Positions 1 through 8,340 of a DNA stretch of 64,000 bases are shown piece after piece. A program made the position numbers and the translations under genes. The DNA lies in NCBI GenBank assembly GCA_965215315.1, contig CBDCDB010000008.1:1240001-1304000 (forward strand), in the 5' to 3' direction. Under the pieces are notes generated by a model, which was not told where the DNA came from, made no database searches, and saw only the letters and a program-made list of their open reading frames with translations. The stretch's first letter is position 1. Each line of letters starts with the position of its first letter. The DNA comes from Truepera sp965215315. GTDB taxonomy: Bacteria; Deinococcota; Deinococci; Deinococcales; Trueperaceae.

Positions 1-2
1 AA

Positions 3-146
3 CACGAGCAGGTTTGGTACGAACTTACGGCGCTTTCAAAACCCCAGCAACCGCTCGTCAAACTTGGTGCGCCGGTTTTACGGCTGGTTCAGGCGCGTTT
101 TGCAGAAGATTCGGTGCGGTCGCTCAAGCGTTTTTGTCATCAGTAA
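3..146 (+). CDS. C-terminal fragment of an unidentified protein, cut by the window edge
   Basis: The third forward frame is open from the window edge for 47 codons and ends at TAA 144-146. The peptide (starting HEQVWYELTALSKPQQPLV) has an ordinary composition with alternating hydrophobic and basic residues. I do not recognise the family. Its last 23 bases overlap the end of the convergent nucleotidyltransferase-like gene. It could be a chance open frame; the missing upstream part would decide. Confidence 0.4.
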   Translation, partial: HEQVWYELTALSKPQQPLVKLGAPVLRLVQARFAEDSVRSLKRFCHQ

Positions 147-552
147 TGCTTTGTTGTGCGAGATAAGGCTCGAGCAACTTCAGATGCGCCCTGTCTTTAG
201 GACGGTTGAGCAAACGTTTATACGCTACGACGTCATTCAGGTGAGCGATGGGGAGACTGTCTTTTAGGCTCGAGCGCCCGACAATACCCTCGACATCTAA
301 CCCCAGCCACCCACCGAAAATCGCAAGTTCAGGTGAGACCTGAACAATGTGGTCGCCACCGTGCGCAACTTCCAAAACGCCTAACTTCTGCGCTTCTTGC
401 CACGCTGAACCGGTCGCTAAGATATCGACGTCACCGACTTCCGTGACGAGACCGTAAGCCAGCATCGGAACGCTACCGAAAATTGCGTAGTCCTCCGGCG
501 GCAAGCCTAGCGCCCGCACTACGTCCCACGGATAGCCCCGTAGCCGTATCAC
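124..552 (-). CDS. Nucleotidyltransferase-fold protein
   Basis: 142-residue soluble protein. Around residues 25-45 it reads GSVPMLAYGL then VGDVDIL, which matches the GS...DxD pattern of the nucleotidyltransferase fold seen in DUF6036/AbiEii-like and minimal nucleotidyltransferases. The first Asp pair would bind metal and nucleotide. The substrate is unknown. The start is a GTG four bases after the end of the UPF0145 gene, so the two are probably co-transcribed with the Nudix and antitoxin genes upstream. There is no partner toxin or HEPN gene beside it. The fold call is fairly safe; a biological role is not supported. Confidence 0.7.
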   Translation of the reverse strand: MIRLRGYPWDVVRALGLPPEDYAIFGSVPMLAYGLVTEVGDVDILATGSAWQEAQKLGVLEVAHGGDHIVQVSPELAIFGGWLGLDVEGIVGRSSLKDSLPIAHLNDVVAYKRLLNRPKDRAHLKLLEPYLAQQSITDDKNA

Positions 553-556
553 GTGC

Positions 557-883
557 CTAACGAACCGTCACCGCCGTACCACTCGCCGAAACCATCAGCA
601 TTCCGCCGCCGTTACCCGTGGTGATGTTTTCATAATCCAGATCGACACCGATAACTGCGTTCGCACCCAGACGCTTCGCCTCATCCTCCATCTCGCGCAC
701 CGCAATCTCTTTAGCTTCGCGCAGCGCCCGTTCATACGCGCCGCTCCGCCCGCCGACAATATCTCTGATCCCGGCGAAAAAATCCCGAAAGATGTTTGCG
801 CCCAGGATGGCCTCACCGCTGACGAGGCCGTGATATTCGGTCACTTCTTTGCCGCTCAAAACAGACGTTGTAGAGATAATCAT
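557..883 (-). CDS. UPF0145 / YbjQ family protein
   Basis: 108-residue protein beginning MIISTTSVLSGKEV, with the family's GEAILGANIFRDFF block, an RSGAYERALREA block, and the C-terminal GANAVIGVDLDYE...MLMVSASGTAV segment. YbjQ-like proteins are small pentamer-forming domains of uncertain function, once annotated as heavy-metal binding. The ATG at 883 is preferred because AAGGAG lies 6 bases upstream; the frame is open further upstream but without a ribosome binding site. It sits 10 bases after the Nudix gene and 4 bases before the nucleotidyltransferase-like gene, suggesting one transcript. Confidence 0.85.
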   Translation of the reverse strand: MIISTTSVLSGKEVTEYHGLVSGEAILGANIFRDFFAGIRDIVGGRSGAYERALREAKEIAVREMEDEAKRLGANAVIGVDLDYENITTGNGGGMLMVSASGTAVTVR

Positions 884-893
884 CGTGTCTCCT

Positions 894-1313
894 TTAATTC
901 TCCAGCCTAAAAGCCAAGTGTACCGCTTGGGTGAGCGGCGCAAGCGTAGTAAGTTCGGCGAACGCACTCGGAGAGAGCCAAAGGTAGCGGTCGTGTTCAC
1001 GACTCAGGGTCACTTCACCAGACAGGTAGTCGGCAGCGTAGACGATAACGATCATCGGCAACCCCAGGCGCGTGGCGGGGTAGCAGGTGACGGGGCGGGG
1101 CTCGAGCGCAATCTTAAGCCCACACTCTTCTAAAATCTCTCTCGCTGCCGTTTCCAACGGGGTCTCCCCTACCTCGACGCGCCCCGAGAGCGTTTCCCAA
1201 AGTCCCGGCCCCGCGTCTTTGGTCTTTGCGCGGCGCATGGCGAGCAAGTTGCCCTCGCGCCGGATGACGGCGGCGACAGCGACGACGTAAAGGGCTGTTT
1301 TATCCTCGCTCAT
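894..1313 (-). CDS. Nudix hydrolase
   Basis: The protein (139 residues from ATG 1313) contains a perfect Nudix box, GRVEVGETPLETAAREILEE followed by CGL (Gx5Ex7REUxEExGU), at about residues 45-67. Nudix enzymes hydrolyse nucleoside diphosphates linked to another group; the substrate cannot be told here. An in-frame GTG at 1328 with a weak GGTGA element is an alternative start and would add five residues. The gene begins within about 20 bases of the end of the Phd/YefM-type antitoxin gene, the place where a toxin gene would normally be. Confidence 0.9.
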   Translation of the reverse strand: MSEDKTALYVVAVAAVIRREGNLLAMRRAKTKDAGPGLWETLSGRVEVGETPLETAAREILEECGLKIALEPRPVTCYPATRLGLPMIVIVYAADYLSGEVTLSREHDRYLWLSPSAFAELTTLAPLTQAVHLAFRLEN

Positions 1314-1334
1314 GCCAAGTTGTAACACTTGTAT

Positions 1335-1577
1335 TCACCAGTTCAGCGTTTCGAAGAGTTCCGTAACGTCCGTTTCGATGCCTTTACGGACAGATTCACG
1401 CATTTTAGGAACGGAGAGCAGATAAAGTGTCTCGGTGACGGCGTTCCAATCTTCTTCAGGTAAAAGCACCGCGTTACCTTTCTTACCCATAATAACGATA
1501 GGCTCATGACTTTGCAGCGTTTTTTCGATGAGTTTGTGGAAGTTGGCTCGAGCTTCGGTTGCCGTCAAAGTCTTCAT
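1335..1577 (-). CDS. Phd/YefM-type antitoxin, no adjacent toxin
   Basis: 80-residue protein starting MKTLTATEARANFHKLIEK, the DNA-binding fold of Phd/YefM antitoxins (ATEAR-NF-KLI motif), followed by HEPIVIMGKKGNAVLLPEEDW and a C-terminal tail that in the family wraps the toxin. A RelE/YoeB or Doc toxin gene normally follows directly; here the next gene is a Nudix hydrolase. The -10 box TATACT (1584-1589, minus strand) lies exactly 6 nt before the ATG, so the mRNA is probably leaderless. It may be an orphan antitoxin or one with an unrecognised partner. Confidence 0.85.
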   Translation of the reverse strand: MKTLTATEARANFHKLIEKTLQSHEPIVIMGKKGNAVLLPEEDWNAVTETLYLLSVPKMRESVRKGIETDVTELFETLNW

Positions 1578-1636
1578 GACACAAGTATAAACATCGGTTC
1601 TCGTCGGCTCGAGTTTTCAAAGCTTCAAAACTTATG

Positions 1637-2371
1637 TCAAAAGTTAGCGTAAAGAATTATGTATGTTGTGCCCGTGTTGGAGTTGCGAAAAAACAAATAA
1701 TGGTCGCCGTCTAACCCTCGCCCGTCTAGCGAGAAGTATTCCGACCTATATACGCTCAAACCCTCACCACGCCGTACATTCCACCACCACGGCGGTTGCT
1801 TCCATAACTCATCCGGCACGGTATCCGGGTCGAGTTTGACGAGCTTATTTTCTCGGACGATGCGTGCGAATACATCGGCCTCACTCTTAAAATGCAGGGC
1901 GTAGCGGCTATCGATAAAACCGCCTAAAGAAGTTTCGTAGAAACGCCCAAGCGCAGGGCAGTACTCAGACAAGATGTAGGCGTGGGCGGGACACCTTGCG
2001 AAAGGCAGCGCCCCCCGATGGTCTAGCTCTAAAACGGCTAGGACGCAGAGAACAGGCAGCCACGTTCGGTTGAGCACAGCCCGCGCCTGACGCAGCGAAA
2101 CTTGGCCGAATAGGTTGTACCAGAACGAGCAACCAGCACTTACAACGACGCCAAGTAGCGCACAATAAAAAACTGCGGCAATCCAAAGAAGCGGGTCATC
2201 GAAATCAAAGCCCAATCTGAACAGATTGATCGGCCAAAGGTACAACAGGCAAAGCATCAACACGATGAACCGCCTTGTAAGCGGCGCAATAATAACCAAC
2301 AGCGGCGTGAACGGCAACAAAAATAGAATGAAGCGTACCCACCATGCGTTTACCGTCCGCTCAGCTAGCAT
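1637..2371 (-). CDS. Membrane protein of unknown function
   Basis: 244 residues. The first half has about four hydrophobic helices (residues ~12-29, 33-52, 60-82 and 105-115), and the second half is soluble and rich in aromatic residues (WKQPPWWWNVRRGEG, YRSEYFSLDGRGL). I do not recognise the family. The ATG is 5 bases after the livF stop on the same strand with a GAGGT element upstream, so it may be carried at the 3' end of the liv operon. Nothing in it suggests transport activity of its own. Confidence 0.6.
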   Translation of the reverse strand: MLAERTVNAWWVRFILFLLPFTPLLVIIAPLTRRFIVLMLCLLYLWPINLFRLGFDFDDPLLWIAAVFYCALLGVVVSAGCSFWYNLFGQVSLRQARAVLNRTWLPVLCVLAVLELDHRGALPFARCPAHAYILSEYCPALGRFYETSLGGFIDSRYALHFKSEADVFARIVRENKLVKLDPDTVPDELWKQPPWWWNVRRGEGLSVYRSEYFSLDGRGLDGDHYLFFRNSNTGTTYIILYANF

Positions 2372-2376
2372 TAATT

Positions 2377-3141
2377 TTAGACCTCGCCCAAATACGCTCG
2401 TTTCATCCCCTCATCATGCAGCAAATCCCGCGCCGCCCCCGAAAGCACGACTTCACCGGTCTGCAGCACATAGCCTCGGTCAGCTACCGAAAGCGCAATA
2501 TTGGCGTTTTGCTCAACGACAAACACGCTGATACCCTTTTCGTTGACCTGTTTGATAATCTCAAAGATTTTCTCAACGAATAGCGGCGCGAGGCCCATCG
2601 AGGGTTCGTCCATCAAGATGAGTTTGGGGCGGCTCATCAGGGCGCGGCCCATCGCCAGCATCTGCTGTTCGCCGCCCGACATGGTGCCGCCAAGTTGCGA
2701 CAAACGTTCTCTGAGGCGTGGAAACAGTGAAAACACGTAATCGATGTCGTCGCGGATAGCTTTGCGGTCGTCGCGGAGATACGAGCCCATCTCGAGATTC
2801 TCTTTCACGGTCATCTTCGGGAAAATGCGGCGGTTTTCCGGCACGACCGCCATCCCGCGTTCGATGCGTTCGGCAATCGTGAGCGTGTCAGCGCGTACCC
2901 CGTCAAAGTACATCTCACCTTCGGAGACGCCGACGATGCCTAAAATCGTTTTGAGCGTGGTGGACTTGCCCGACGCGTTGCCGCCGAGCAAGCAGACCAT
3001 TTCGCCGGGATAGATGACCATATCGACGTCATGTAACACGCGGATGGGGCCGTAGTGGGTGGTAACTTTTTTAAGCTCGAGCAACTTCGCTCGGTCTTGG
3101 CCCGTATCCTGTCCGGTCGGATAAACGGCGACGTGACTCAC
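2377..3141 (-). CDS. livF: Branched-chain amino acid ABC transporter ATPase LivF
   Basis: 254 residues. Walker A GGNASGKST (~residue 53-61), Q-loop region followed by VVPENRRIFPKMTV, signature MSGGEQQ (~residue 154), Walker B LILMDEPSMGL, and the switch region VVEQN typical of LivF (EQN in place of the usual H-loop context). It powers import of leucine-type substrates together with LivG on the cytoplasmic face of the LivHM pore. Its start codon overlaps the livG stop by four bases (ATGA), which implies translational coupling. The first residue of the signature is Met rather than Leu, a mild change. Confidence 0.95.
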   Translation of the reverse strand: MSHVAVYPTGQDTGQDRAKLLELKKVTTHYGPIRVLHDVDMVIYPGEMVCLLGGNASGKSTTLKTILGIVGVSEGEMYFDGVRADTLTIAERIERGMAVVPENRRIFPKMTVKENLEMGSYLRDDRKAIRDDIDYVFSLFPRLRERLSQLGGTMSGGEQQMLAMGRALMSRPKLILMDEPSMGLAPLFVEKIFEIIKQVNEKGISVFVVEQNANIALSVADRGYVLQTGEVVLSGAARDLLHDEGMKRAYLGEV

Positions 3142-3965
3142 GGTGATACCTCGTCGAGATTATCGCTGAGGTCGGCGGTCTCCCCTTTAGCTTCAGCTTT
3201 TTTGCCCAGATACGCTTCAATCACGCGCGGGTCGCTCACAACCTCCTGATACGAGCCTTCAGCAATCTTCTGTCCGTAATCGAGGACCATCACGCGGTCG
3301 CTGATCTCCCCAACCAGGTTCATCTTGTGTTCTACAAGTAAAATGGTATAACCCCCTTCGTCGCGCATCCGCCGGATAATTTTAGTAATTTCAATCGTTT
3401 CTTTCGGGTTCATCCCGGCGCTTGGTTCGTCGAGCAAGAGGAGTTTGGCCCCAGTCGCCATCGCCCGCGCCATTTCGGTGCGGCGGCGGTTCGCGTAAGA
3501 CAAGACGTAAACGGGTTGATGGAGCCGAAAGCTCATCAGGCGGGGGCCGAAGAAGGAGAGTTTCTCGAGCGCCCGCTCATGCATCTCGCGCTCTTGCCGC
3601 CGGTAGCCGGGGGTACGAAACACGGCTGAGAGCCAGGTCGAACGAAGTTTGTGGTGCTGCGCAATCAGGACGTTTTCCAAAACTGAGAGGTCGGTAAAAA
3701 GCCGCAGGTTTTGAAAAGTTCGGGCGACGCCCAAGTCAACGATTGCGTTGGGTTTTTTGCCGACCAGCGAGCGGCCTTCAAATTTGATAGAGCCGGAATC
3801 GGGTGTATAAACGCCGGTAATCAGGTTGAACAAGGTTGATTTGCCCGCGCCGTTCGGCCCGATGATTGAGACGATCTCACCTTCGTTCAAGCTCAGGCTC
3901 ATATCGGTCGTTGCTTGCAGGCCGCCAAACGATTTGTTGACGTTGCTAAGCTCGAGCAGCGCCAT
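3138..3965 (-). CDS. livG: Branched-chain amino acid ABC transporter ATPase LivG
   Basis: 275 residues from ATG 3965, chosen because AGGGGA lies about 8 bases upstream; a GTG one codon earlier is also possible. Walker A GPNGAGKST, Walker B KLLLLDEPSAGMNP and the H-loop LLVEHKM are intact, and the LivG-specific GVARTFQNLRLF block is present. The ABC signature reads LSYANRR where LivG proteins usually have LSYGQQR, so the Gly is Ala and the first Gln is Asn. The second ATPase of the complex keeps its own signature. The start overlaps the livM stop. Confidence 0.93.
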   Translation of the reverse strand: MALLELSNVNKSFGGLQATTDMSLSLNEGEIVSIIGPNGAGKSTLFNLITGVYTPDSGSIKFEGRSLVGKKPNAIVDLGVARTFQNLRLFTDLSVLENVLIAQHHKLRSTWLSAVFRTPGYRRQEREMHERALEKLSFFGPRLMSFRLHQPVYVLSYANRRRTEMARAMATGAKLLLLDEPSAGMNPKETIEITKIIRRMRDEGGYTILLVEHKMNLVGEISDRVMVLDYGQKIAEGSYQEVVSDPRVIEAYLGKKAEAKGETADLSDNLDEVSP

Positions 3966-5374
3966 CACTTGTCCCCTTCGCGGGCGTTCTCGAGTGTAGC
4001 AGTACGGTCTTGATTGAGCTCAGGGTTGGTAAGCCACGCATCTTGCGCCTTCTCTTCATCAGAAGGCTGGTCTTTACGTTCCCGAAACAGCCACGCCCAC
4101 GAGAACTCTGCACGACCCAGAAGCCCCGACGGACGCGCGATCATAATCGCAATCAGCACGACGGACAAGAGAATCGCCCGCATCCCGAAGGCTTGAAACT
4201 CGCCGGACAGTAGGCCGAGGCTGGGCGCGACAGCGGCGAAGATAATCCCCAATACGCCGACGCCGCCCAGACCGTACAAGAGCGGCGGGACGCGTGGGCG
4301 CAGGCGGCGGGTGGTGCGCAGGATGACCGTACCGAGTACCACAAAGAGCAGAACTGCTGAGAGCGCGCCGAACCAGACGGTAAGTGGGTAGGGTTGCTCG
4401 AGCGGATCCCCATACTGCCGGACGAATACAACGAGCGCCGTACCGATCAACACGCCTGTATACGATCCGGTGCCGCCGACTGAAATCGCCACCAAAAAGA
4501 AAAAGGTCAGCGTAAACAAAAAGTAGTCGAGCCGCGCTCCGGAGAGCCACGACGCGTAAAGCCCGCCCGCAATCCCGGCAAAAAACGCCGAGAGCGTAAA
4601 CGCCAAGACCTTGTGGTAGGCTAAATTAACGCCCATCGCCTCGGCTGCAATCTCGTCTTCACGAATCCCTTGCAGCGCCCGCCCATACGACGAGTACTTA
4701 AGTTTCGTCATGACAAAAACGGTCAGCGCTAAAATGCCGAACGTCCAGTAGAGGCTGCGACCGAACAGCGCCGGGACGCCCGTATACCCCAGCGACCCAT
4801 TTGTAAACGGCCCGAACAGGCTCGTCGAAGCGAGCAGGCGGATGATTTCGCCGAAGCCGAAGGTGACAATCGCCAAGTAATCCCCGCGCAGGCGTAAACT
4901 CGGAATGCCGACGATAAGACCGAAAACTGCTGCGACCAAACCGCCCAGAAAGAGCGCGATGACAAAACGTACCCAGAGTGTTTCCGGCGTCGTCAGCGCG
5001 TGCAAACCGATGGCGTCTAACCCGTTGCTGAGGCTCAGACCGAGGGTAAAGTCGTTCATCTGGCTGCGGGCGCTTTCGGCGATCTGTTGCCGCCGGATTT
5101 CCGGCAGGGTCAGGAGCGCGGTCGTATAACCGCCGACGAGCATAAAGCCGTGCTGCCCGAGCGACAAGATACCGGTCGTGCCGTTGATCAGATTCAGGCT
5201 GATCGCCGCGACGCCCCAAACCGCAAAGAGCGTACATGCCTGCTTGAACTTCGTGGTCGCGCCCCCATCGATAAAGTAGAGCGCCAGCGCCACCAAGCCC
5301 AAGCCCAGCAGCGTCAAGATAGTGTTGCGGAGCCTGTGGTTGCTCACGTTTTTCGGAGCCGCCACCGCGCTCAT
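3965..5374 (-). CDS. livM: Branched-chain amino acid ABC transporter permease LivM
   Basis: 469 residues, longer than many LivM proteins. It has the LivM landmarks ISLNLINGTTGILSLGQHGF near residue 60, GIPSLRLRGDYLAIVTFGFGEIIR near residue 158, and ALQGIREDEIAAEAMGVN, the cytoplasmic loop that docks the ATPase. Around ten membrane helices are visible, including a C-terminal pair (VPPLLYGLGGVGVLGIIFAAV and the following AILLSVVLIAIMIARPSGLLG) before a charged tail. The ATG overlaps the livH stop as ATGA, so translation is coupled. Confidence 0.94.
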   Translation of the reverse strand: MSAVAAPKNVSNHRLRNTILTLLGLGLVALALYFIDGGATTKFKQACTLFAVWGVAAISLNLINGTTGILSLGQHGFMLVGGYTTALLTLPEIRRQQIAESARSQMNDFTLGLSLSNGLDAIGLHALTTPETLWVRFVIALFLGGLVAAVFGLIVGIPSLRLRGDYLAIVTFGFGEIIRLLASTSLFGPFTNGSLGYTGVPALFGRSLYWTFGILALTVFVMTKLKYSSYGRALQGIREDEIAAEAMGVNLAYHKVLAFTLSAFFAGIAGGLYASWLSGARLDYFLFTLTFFFLVAISVGGTGSYTGVLIGTALVVFVRQYGDPLEQPYPLTVWFGALSAVLLFVVLGTVILRTTRRLRPRVPPLLYGLGGVGVLGIIFAAVAPSLGLLSGEFQAFGMRAILLSVVLIAIMIARPSGLLGRAEFSWAWLFRERKDQPSDEEKAQDAWLTNPELNQDRTATLENAREGDK

Positions 5375-6609
5375 ACTTTCTCCGAAAGGTCTTCACCGAC
5401 GATACCGCTAGGCCGGATCAGCAAGATGATAATCAGCAAAAAGAAGGCGAAGGTGTCTTTGTATTCGGTGACGCCGGAGAAAAGCGCCGGGACAAAGTTC
5501 TCTAAAAATCCGAGCATCAGCCCCCCGATAACGGCCCCCGGCAAGCTGCCGATGCCGCCGATGACCGCAGCTGAAAACGCTTTGAGGCCGGGGAGCAAAC
5601 CGAATACAGCGGGTTGCGTCAGGCTGCCAAAATTAAGGCCCCACAGCACCCCGGCGGCAGCCGCTAACATCGACCCAAGAAAAAAAGTGGTGGCGATGAC
5701 GCGGTTTACATTCACCCCCATCATCTGCGCGACTTCGGGGTCTTGCGCGGTCGCCCGCATCGCCTTACCGAGGCGCGTCCTCGAGACAAAAAGCGTCAGC
5801 GCGACGACTAGAATGAGGGTTACAGCGAGGATTAAAATGACCATTGCTGAGGTGTAAACCGTGCTCTTCCCCACCTGGAACTGCAAAAACTGAGTCCAAG
5901 AGGCAACTTGGTTTCCGAGCAGGTTGAACTGCAACCCTTCAGGGAGCGTAGTATCGGGACGATACGGTGTCTGGTTGCGACCAAAAAATAACAGTCCGGC
6001 GTTTTGCAAAAAGAACGACATGGCTATAGCGGTAATCAGGAGCGAAATACGGGGCGCACCCCGGAGCGGGCGGTAGGCGATGCGGTCGAGCAAAATTCCG
6101 ACTACGCCGGTAATCAGCATACTCAGCAGCAGCGCAACCACCCAGTTTAAGGCGTCGGCGCTGAGCGCCCAGGTAAAGCCGACGAGCGCAAGCAGGCCGC
6201 CTACTAAAACCACTGCGTCGGTAAGTTTGCCGCGCCAGAGGTTGAGGGCGTACATAAATCCGGCACTTGCCAGCGCCGCGACAAAGAGCGCCCACGGAAG
6301 CGCATAGGGCGTTTGAGCGAATAAAAAATACGAAGAAAATGCGCCGACCATAAAAATTTCACCGTGCGCGAAATTGATTAGGCGGATAATGCCGTAAACG
6401 AGGGTATACCCGAGCGCAATCAGGGCGTAGAGGCTGCCGAGCTGAAGCGAACTTAGGAGCGCCCCGACAAAAAAGCCGGAGGTGTACGACCCGCCGGTAC
6501 CGAGCAGATAGGCGACTCGGCCCCCGATAAGTGCGACGATCACGATGAAGACGAGCCAGGGCGTCAGCTTGACACGCCGCCGGGGTTTGAGCGTTTGTGA
6601 ACGAACCAA
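5371..6609 (-). CDS. livH: Branched-chain amino acid ABC transporter permease LivH
   Basis: 412 residues starting at a TTG with GAGGTG 5 bases upstream. The protein has an N-terminal extension of about 50 residues with one extra hydrophobic helix before the family core LGSLYALIALGYTLVYGIIRLINFAHGEIFM. ATPase-docking loop: MRATAQDPEVAQMMGVNVNR. The C-terminal helices end with FFLLIIILLIRPSGIVGE. It forms the inner membrane channel with LivM. It is the first gene of the livHMGF cluster and is separated from livK by a terminator and about 320 bases. Confidence 0.94.
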   Translation of the reverse strand: MVRSQTLKPRRRVKLTPWLVFIVIVALIGGRVAYLLGTGGSYTSGFFVGALLSSLQLGSLYALIALGYTLVYGIIRLINFAHGEIFMVGAFSSYFLFAQTPYALPWALFVAALASAGFMYALNLWRGKLTDAVVLVGGLLALVGFTWALSADALNWVVALLLSMLITGVVGILLDRIAYRPLRGAPRISLLITAIAMSFFLQNAGLLFFGRNQTPYRPDTTLPEGLQFNLLGNQVASWTQFLQFQVGKSTVYTSAMVILILAVTLILVVALTLFVSRTRLGKAMRATAQDPEVAQMMGVNVNRVIATTFFLGSMLAAAAGVLWGLNFGSLTQPAVFGLLPGLKAFSAAVIGGIGSLPGAVIGGLMLGFLENFVPALFSGVTEYKDTFAFFLLIIILLIRPSGIVGEDLSEKV

Positions 6610-6859
6610 TAGAACACCTCGAGACCTTAGCTTTAGCAGCCGTAAAAGACAGCAGACTCAGAGAGTCTTAGCGTAAAATATAACAAGAATCAGAGCTTTT
6701 TATATTAGGTAGCATTTGCATGAGAGATTGACACAGGCATCATTTCAGAACGTGCGTGCTAGACTCAAGAACTCTCACATAGCAGCGTTTTCGGCCAGAT
6801 GGTACCTGCCAAGGCTTGCCGCTAGACCAAACCCCGCACCTAAGCCGGTGTCTCGCCCA
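6610..6859. other. Intergenic spacer between livK terminator and livH
   Basis: No gene is seen. The stretch 6661-6720 is AT-rich on the minus strand and could hold an internal promoter for livHMGF (TAATAT and TATATT are candidate -10 boxes), but no well-spaced -35 box was found. The remainder shows no clear structure. Confidence 0.35.
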
Positions 6860-6894
6860 AAAATAAAGTGGGGGTGGGCATCACACCCACCCCC
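6860..6894 (-). terminator. Rho-independent terminator after livK
   Basis: Inverted repeat with arms 6870-6878 and 6886-6894 (GGGGGTGGG / CCCACCCCC) and a 7-base loop. Read on the minus strand the hairpin is followed by ACTTTATTTTT. It lies 34 bases past the livK stop, so most livK transcripts should end before livHMGF, which would give excess binding protein over the membrane complex. Confidence 0.85.
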
Positions 6895-6927
6895 GTAACC
6901 AGCTAGCGAGCCGGGACTACTGTAACA

Positions 6928-8124
6928 CTACTGCCCGCCGCTCGCTGCGCCTCCGGCACCTTCAAACTGCCGGGTCAGGCCGCCGATGGACGCTTTCGTG
7001 TAGGCGTCGCCGTCTTCACCAGGAACCGCGTACTCGAAAAAGCCCATGATGCGGTTGGACGGGGTGCCGTCGGTACCGGCAAAGCTGATCGGGCCGCTGA
7101 CGCCGGGATAGTCGGTCAGATTGGCGAGCGCTTCTGACACTGCGTCGGTTTCAGTTGAACCGGCGGCTTCAATCGCCGCGACGATCACGTTGTACGCGTC
7201 TGCGCCCGCCAAGGTAAAGCCGTTAAAGGTGCCGTCGGGTTGCGACTCGTCGAACGAGGTGCGAAACGCTTCGGCGCGCCCTGCAGCTTCAGGGTCGCTC
7301 GAGAGCTGCTCGGGCTCGGCAAACGCTGTAAAGCGGAAGCCGTTGAAGGCTGCGCCGCCCCCGTCCGGGCACTGCGCGTCGTCGGTACCGTCGCCGCCCA
7401 TTTTGAGCTGATCGGTAAAACCCTGCTGTAAGAGCTGCGGGATGAGCGAGGCGAGTTCGGGGCAGAAGCCGGGGGTGTAGATGGCGTCGGGGTTAAAGGC
7501 GCGAATGTCGTTGATCTGCGCGGCGAAGTCTACGGTTCCGGCGGTGTAGTCAACAACGACGGTTTCGCCGCCCGCAGCTTTGAACGCATCATCAAAAAAG
7601 CCCGCTAACCCAAACGAGTAGTCGTCGTCTTGCTGACGAAAGACCGCGACGCGGCGCGCTTCGGCGTCGTTGTAGAGGTATTCGGCGGCAACTGCGCCCT
7701 GGAACTCGTCGTTGTAGGCAACGCGGAAGATGTAGTCGCCGATCTGCGTGGTGGCGTTGTTCGTCGAGCTCGGCGTAATCATGATGACGCCTGCGCCCTG
7801 CAAGACTTCAGCCGCAGGGATCGCCTGCGACGAGCCGCCCGTTCCTAACACCGCGACGACGCCCTCGTCGATAAAACGGTTGGCGCACGCGACGGAACCT
7901 TCAGGCGTCGAGGCGTTGTCGCACACCGAAAGCTCGACGGGTTGACCCAAAACTTCACCCATCTCCGCCATCGCTGCCCGCATCCCCTCGAGTTCAGGCG
8001 TCCCGAGCGAAACGAGCCGCCCGGACAACTCCAAGTTGACCCCGAGCGTGATCGGTTCTTGCGCGAACGAAGCGCCCAACAAAGTAACGCCTAAGGTAGC
8101 CAAAATTCCAGCAGTTTTGTGCAT
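6928..8124 (-). CDS. livK: Branched-chain amino acid ABC transporter substrate-binding protein LivK
   Basis: 398 residues. A signal peptide (MHKTAGILATLGVTLLGASFAQ) is followed by EPITLGVNLELSGRLVSLGT, the start of the type I periplasmic binding (leucine-binding) fold. Later landmarks are CDNASTPEGSVACANRFID and VLGTGGSSQAIPAAEVLQGAGVIMITPSS, the ligand-cleft segment. It captures the amino acid outside the inner membrane and delivers it to LivHM. An AGGAGG site is 7 bases before the ATG. It has its own strong promoter and terminator, so it is the first and separately regulated gene of the importer. Confidence 0.95.
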   Translation of the reverse strand: MHKTAGILATLGVTLLGASFAQEPITLGVNLELSGRLVSLGTPELEGMRAAMAEMGEVLGQPVELSVCDNASTPEGSVACANRFIDEGVVAVLGTGGSSQAIPAAEVLQGAGVIMITPSSTNNATTQIGDYIFRVAYNDEFQGAVAAEYLYNDAEARRVAVFRQQDDDYSFGLAGFFDDAFKAAGGETVVVDYTAGTVDFAAQINDIRAFNPDAIYTPGFCPELASLIPQLLQQGFTDQLKMGGDGTDDAQCPDGGGAAFNGFRFTAFAEPEQLSSDPEAAGRAEAFRTSFDESQPDGTFNGFTLAGADAYNVIVAAIEAAGSTETDAVSEALANLTDYPGVSGPISFAGTDGTPSNRIMGFFEYAVPGEDGDAYTKASIGGLTRQFEGAGGAASGGQ

Positions 8125-8161
8125 CTTTCCTCCTCAAGATTTTCACATGTAGTACCTTTAC

Positions 8162-8190
8162 ATCATAGACAGCTGTAGAAACGCTGTCAA
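8162..8190 (-). promoter_or_regulatory. Consensus sigma-70-type promoter of livK
   Basis: On the minus strand TTGACA (8190-8185), a 17-base spacer and TATGAT (8167-8162). The -10 box ends about 37 bases before the livK ATG, leaving room for the AGGAGG site. This is one of the best -35/-10 matches in the window. Confidence 0.85.
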
Positions 8191-8340
8191 CGCCGCCCAA
8201 AAACGCCGCTTAAAGCCGTCTCGAGTCGAGCTTCTAAACGCTGCGTTTCGTGTTGGCCAAGGTCTACGTCACCCTACGCAGCGCCCGACAGGGCTGAAGG
8301 TCGTAGTTCTCTGTGGGCCGTTTTTGTGTCTGGACGCACC

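Noticed and set aside
5087..5857. 256-codon plus-strand open frame across livM and livH
   Set aside because: Antisense to two clear permease genes; basic, low-information product.
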